64,000 nt of DNA, taken from contig NZ_AP022834.1 in assembly GCF_013394385.1 (NCBI RefSeq), forward strand, positions 2,418,001 through 2,482,000. The letters are read 5' to 3'. Numbering within the stretch: position 1 is the stretch's first letter; each line of letters opens with the position of its first letter. The stretch is from Kocuria sp. TGY1127_2. Its GTDB lineage: Bacteria; Actinomycetota; Actinomycetes; Actinomycetales; Micrococcaceae. This document shows positions 62,366-64,000 of the stretch, in pieces. The position numbers and the translations under genes were made by a program. Under the pieces are notes generated by a model. That model had not been told where the DNA came from, searched no databases, and saw only the letters and a program-made list of their open reading frames with translations.

Positions 62366-64000
62366 ATGCTGCTTTCAAACCGTCGAGAATTGCGAGAACG
62401 TATCGCCAGTGCACATCGACTTCACCTTTGTACGGTGGGGATATCAACACTCAGCGGCCTGCTGATGGCCTCAGCCGTTGGAAGCCAATGTGCATGGGCG
62501 TCCACGCCCGAATTTTCGTCCGTCTCCACCAACCGAGAAGCTACCGGCTACCGCGAACGCGTTCAGGTGGACACAACGGTTCTGGATACGGCAGTCTCCA
62601 ACGCAGAAAATATGGGTGTTCAGGTCAGGAAAGAGGGTGTGATCAGTGAAATTGTCGAGAACAGAGCCGTGCCTGAACGCCAGGATGCGATCCAGAAATC
62701 ATACCGAGAGCAAGCGAGCACCCTGGAGGCTGCCTCGAGAAGACTCCAGGAGCTGAATGCCGCGCACAGCATCAGCCAGTCTGAAGCCGAAGCTAAGTAT
62801 CAGCGGGAGATGGCGGACTACGAACGAGATAAAGCCGCCTACGATCGAGCCAAAGAGCAGTACGACCGTGAGAAGGCTCAGTACGACGCCCATCTCGAGG
62901 AGCAGATCACCGCCGCCGACCCCAATCATGCCCTCTCTCCCGGGAAACTCGTGTATGAGCAGCCGTTCACCATCTCAGAAAACCGAAATAGCCTCGTCCG
63001 TGTCGAAGGCGTTGAGAGCCACCCCGGCCAGAACAATCTGTTCGACGCCCACAACAATTACAACTCGGACTCCGTGACCCACGTGTACCCGACCGACGGA
63101 TCGAGTTTCACGGTCTTGTACAAGAATGTGGCTCGAGACAAGGCAACCGGTCGGTCGCTTGACGCGAGAATTCACGTATCGGATGTGGTCACGTCCACGA
63201 CCAACCCGGGGCGGCCGACCATCGAAGTCTTTTCGAATTATTCGGACAATGTGGCACTCTACAACGTGACGGCGGTCAAGCAAACCGTGAGCTTTGCGTT
63301 CTCCGACACCGGGGAGGAATACGCCCGCAACTACTATGTGTCCTTCGGTTCGTTGAATGGCCAGCACCAAGGGGACAAGGCTCGCTATGAATATGCGAAT
63401 GGGGTTTACGCCGCGGCCGGCCGCGGCGTGATCGCTACGTTCGTGAATCCGAAATCGGAAATATCCCGGGAAGCCCAACCGGTCCACGGTTCGGCGTCCA
63501 AGGCTGTGACCAATGCATTCATGCTGCCCCAGGGCGGTCGCCAGTCTCGGTCCATCGCTGATACCGATCCGGACATCATGACGCACCTTGGTGTGACCTT
63601 CTTGGCACACAACAGCTCGTCATTCTGGGTCGGAACTTCGGGAGGCTCCCCTGGGCATGATCCTGACGACGTCGAGAGAATTACGGCAACATACAATCAC
63701 GTCATGCTCTCCTCGGACACCGTTGCGCCTACCGAGGCAATGCCTACCCCTCCGCAGCCTCCTGCGCTGCCGAAGCGTCAGGAAGTGCCACCCGTTGCGC
63801 CAGTGACCGCATCCGTCCGTTATTACGAGTTGTTCACACCGAGCTCCGGCACTGAGAAGGTCGCCCAAGGGGAAGGAAAATTCGTCCTACCTGGGCAAAC
63901 CACTCACCAGACGGTCACCAAAAGCACCGGATTCGAACCACTCAAGCAATTCGTCATCGGCGACAATATCTTCGCGACCGAAGACGGACGCGTCCCGGTA
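62366..64000 (+). CDS. Antigen I/II-like (GbpC/Spa) surface adhesin, N-terminal part (runs off window)
   Basis: 545 codons open to the window end, starting ATG 62366 with SD GGGGAAGG. Signal peptide to about residue 46 (hydrophobic CTVGISTLSGLLMASAVGS, cleavage near CAWA-STP). A helical region (about 68-180) resembles streptococcal antigen I/II alanine-rich repeats: DTTVLDTAVSNAENMGVQV, then a heptad pattern AKYQREMADYERDKAAYDRAK and REKAQYDAHLEEQ. Next comes a GbpC/V-domain-like lectin region (about 195-450: LVYEQPFTISENRN, FTVLYKNVARDKATGRSLDARIHV, TFLAHNSSSFWVG). A Pro-rich stretch (about 452-482: PTEAMPTPPQPPALPKRQEVPP) precedes a C2-like beta domain (about 483 on). The membrane or sortase anchor is not visible here. 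The assignment uses recalled family patterns. Confidence 0.75.
   Translation, partial: MLLSNRRELRERIASAHRLHLCTVGISTLSGLLMASAVGSQCAWASTPEFSSVSTNREATGYRERVQVDTTVLDTAVSNAENMGVQVRKEGVISEIVENRAVPERQDAIQKSYREQASTLEAASRRLQELNAAHSISQSEAEAKYQREMADYERDKAAYDRAKEQYDREKAQYDAHLEEQITAADPNHALSPGKLVYEQPFTISENRNSLVRVEGVESHPGQNNLFDAHNNYNSDSVTHVYPTDGSSFTVLYKNVARDKATGRSLDARIHVSDVVTSTTNPGRPTIEVFSNYSDNVALYNVTAVKQTVSFAFSDTGEEYARNYYVSFGSLNGQHQGDKARYEYANGVYAAAGRGVIATFVNPKSEISREAQPVHGSASKAVTNAFMLPQGGRQSRSIADTDPDIMTHLGVTFLAHNSSSFWVGTSGGSPGHDPDDVERITATYNHVMLSSDTVAPTEAMPTPPQPPALPKRQEVPPVAPVTASVRYYELFTPSSGTEKVAQGEGKFVLPGQTTHQTVTKSTGFEPLKQFVIGDNIFATEDGRVPV

Noticed and set aside
62350-62649. Plus-strand 99-codon frame at the adhesin start
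   Set aside because: It overlaps the adhesin in another frame. The adhesin frame has a better SD, a signal peptide and family features over 545 codons.

Overview
The window reads as chromosomal DNA of a moderately GC-rich (about 60% by eye) actinobacterium, most likely Micrococcaceae (Micrococcales). Supporting signs are CarD, SenX3/RegX3 beside phoU, GTP-dependent PEP carboxykinase, a long Lhr-type helicase, actinobacterial families such as DUF2516, DUF4916, DUF4232 and DUF2871, and frequent GTG starts. I cannot fix the genus. There is no phage, conjugative element, CRISPR array, rRNA or intact insertion sequence.

Layout. 1-5 kb: 5' part of cysS, carD, a lipoprotein, the phosphate two-component system senX3-regX3, and divergent phoU behind a clear PHO box. 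5-11 kb: gpmA, a DUF2516 protein, a trans-sulfuration PLP enzyme, tmk-holB, and an UPF0210/ACT pair. 11-19.5 kb: an AI-2E family permease, divergent manA and manB, pckG, tRNA-Arg, and ugd, making a central-carbon and nucleotide-sugar block. 19.8-21.1 kb: an NgoMIV-family restriction endonuclease with no methyltransferase in the window. 21.2-24.5 kb: ferredoxin, a DUF4232 lipoprotein, a RutE-like nitroreductase and an NCS1 permease. 24.5-33.7 kb: lhr, acetoacetyl-CoA synthetase and an amino-acid permease. 33.7-40.3 kb: a co-directional run of nitrilase, RluA-type pseudouridine synthase, GH76, DUF4916, SDR, tgt and SRPBCC genes. 40.3-43.7 kb: an overlapping pair encoding an internally duplicated ABC-2-like membrane protein and a FUSC protein. 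43.9-49.8 kb: a helicase-like protein that has lost its ATPase motifs, an unknown membrane protein, cardiolipin synthase and a conserved hypothetical. 50-54 kb: tRNA-Lys, asnB, an IclR regulator and a PepSY lipoprotein. 54-64 kb: mgtE behind a structured leader, an LtaS-type sulfatase, DUF2871, an MFS transporter pseudogene, an epimerase-like gene, ohrR/ohr with a visible operator, a lipoprotein esterase, and the N-terminal 545 codons of an antigen I/II-like (GbpC/Spa) surface adhesin that runs off the window.

The most interesting items are: (1) the 845-aa relative of actinobacterial SF1 helicases without Walker A or Walker B and truncated before the second RecA domain; (2) the antigen I/II-like adhesin in an actinobacterial background; (3) the solitary NgoMIV-like endonuclease with a long low-complexity N-terminal extension; (4) the tandem-duplicated membrane protein translationally coupled to a FUSC protein; (5) large, near-perfect palindromes at convergent gene ends; (6) the structured leader of mgtE. 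Nothing here is proven to be a new system. Items 1, 2 and 4 best merit follow-up.
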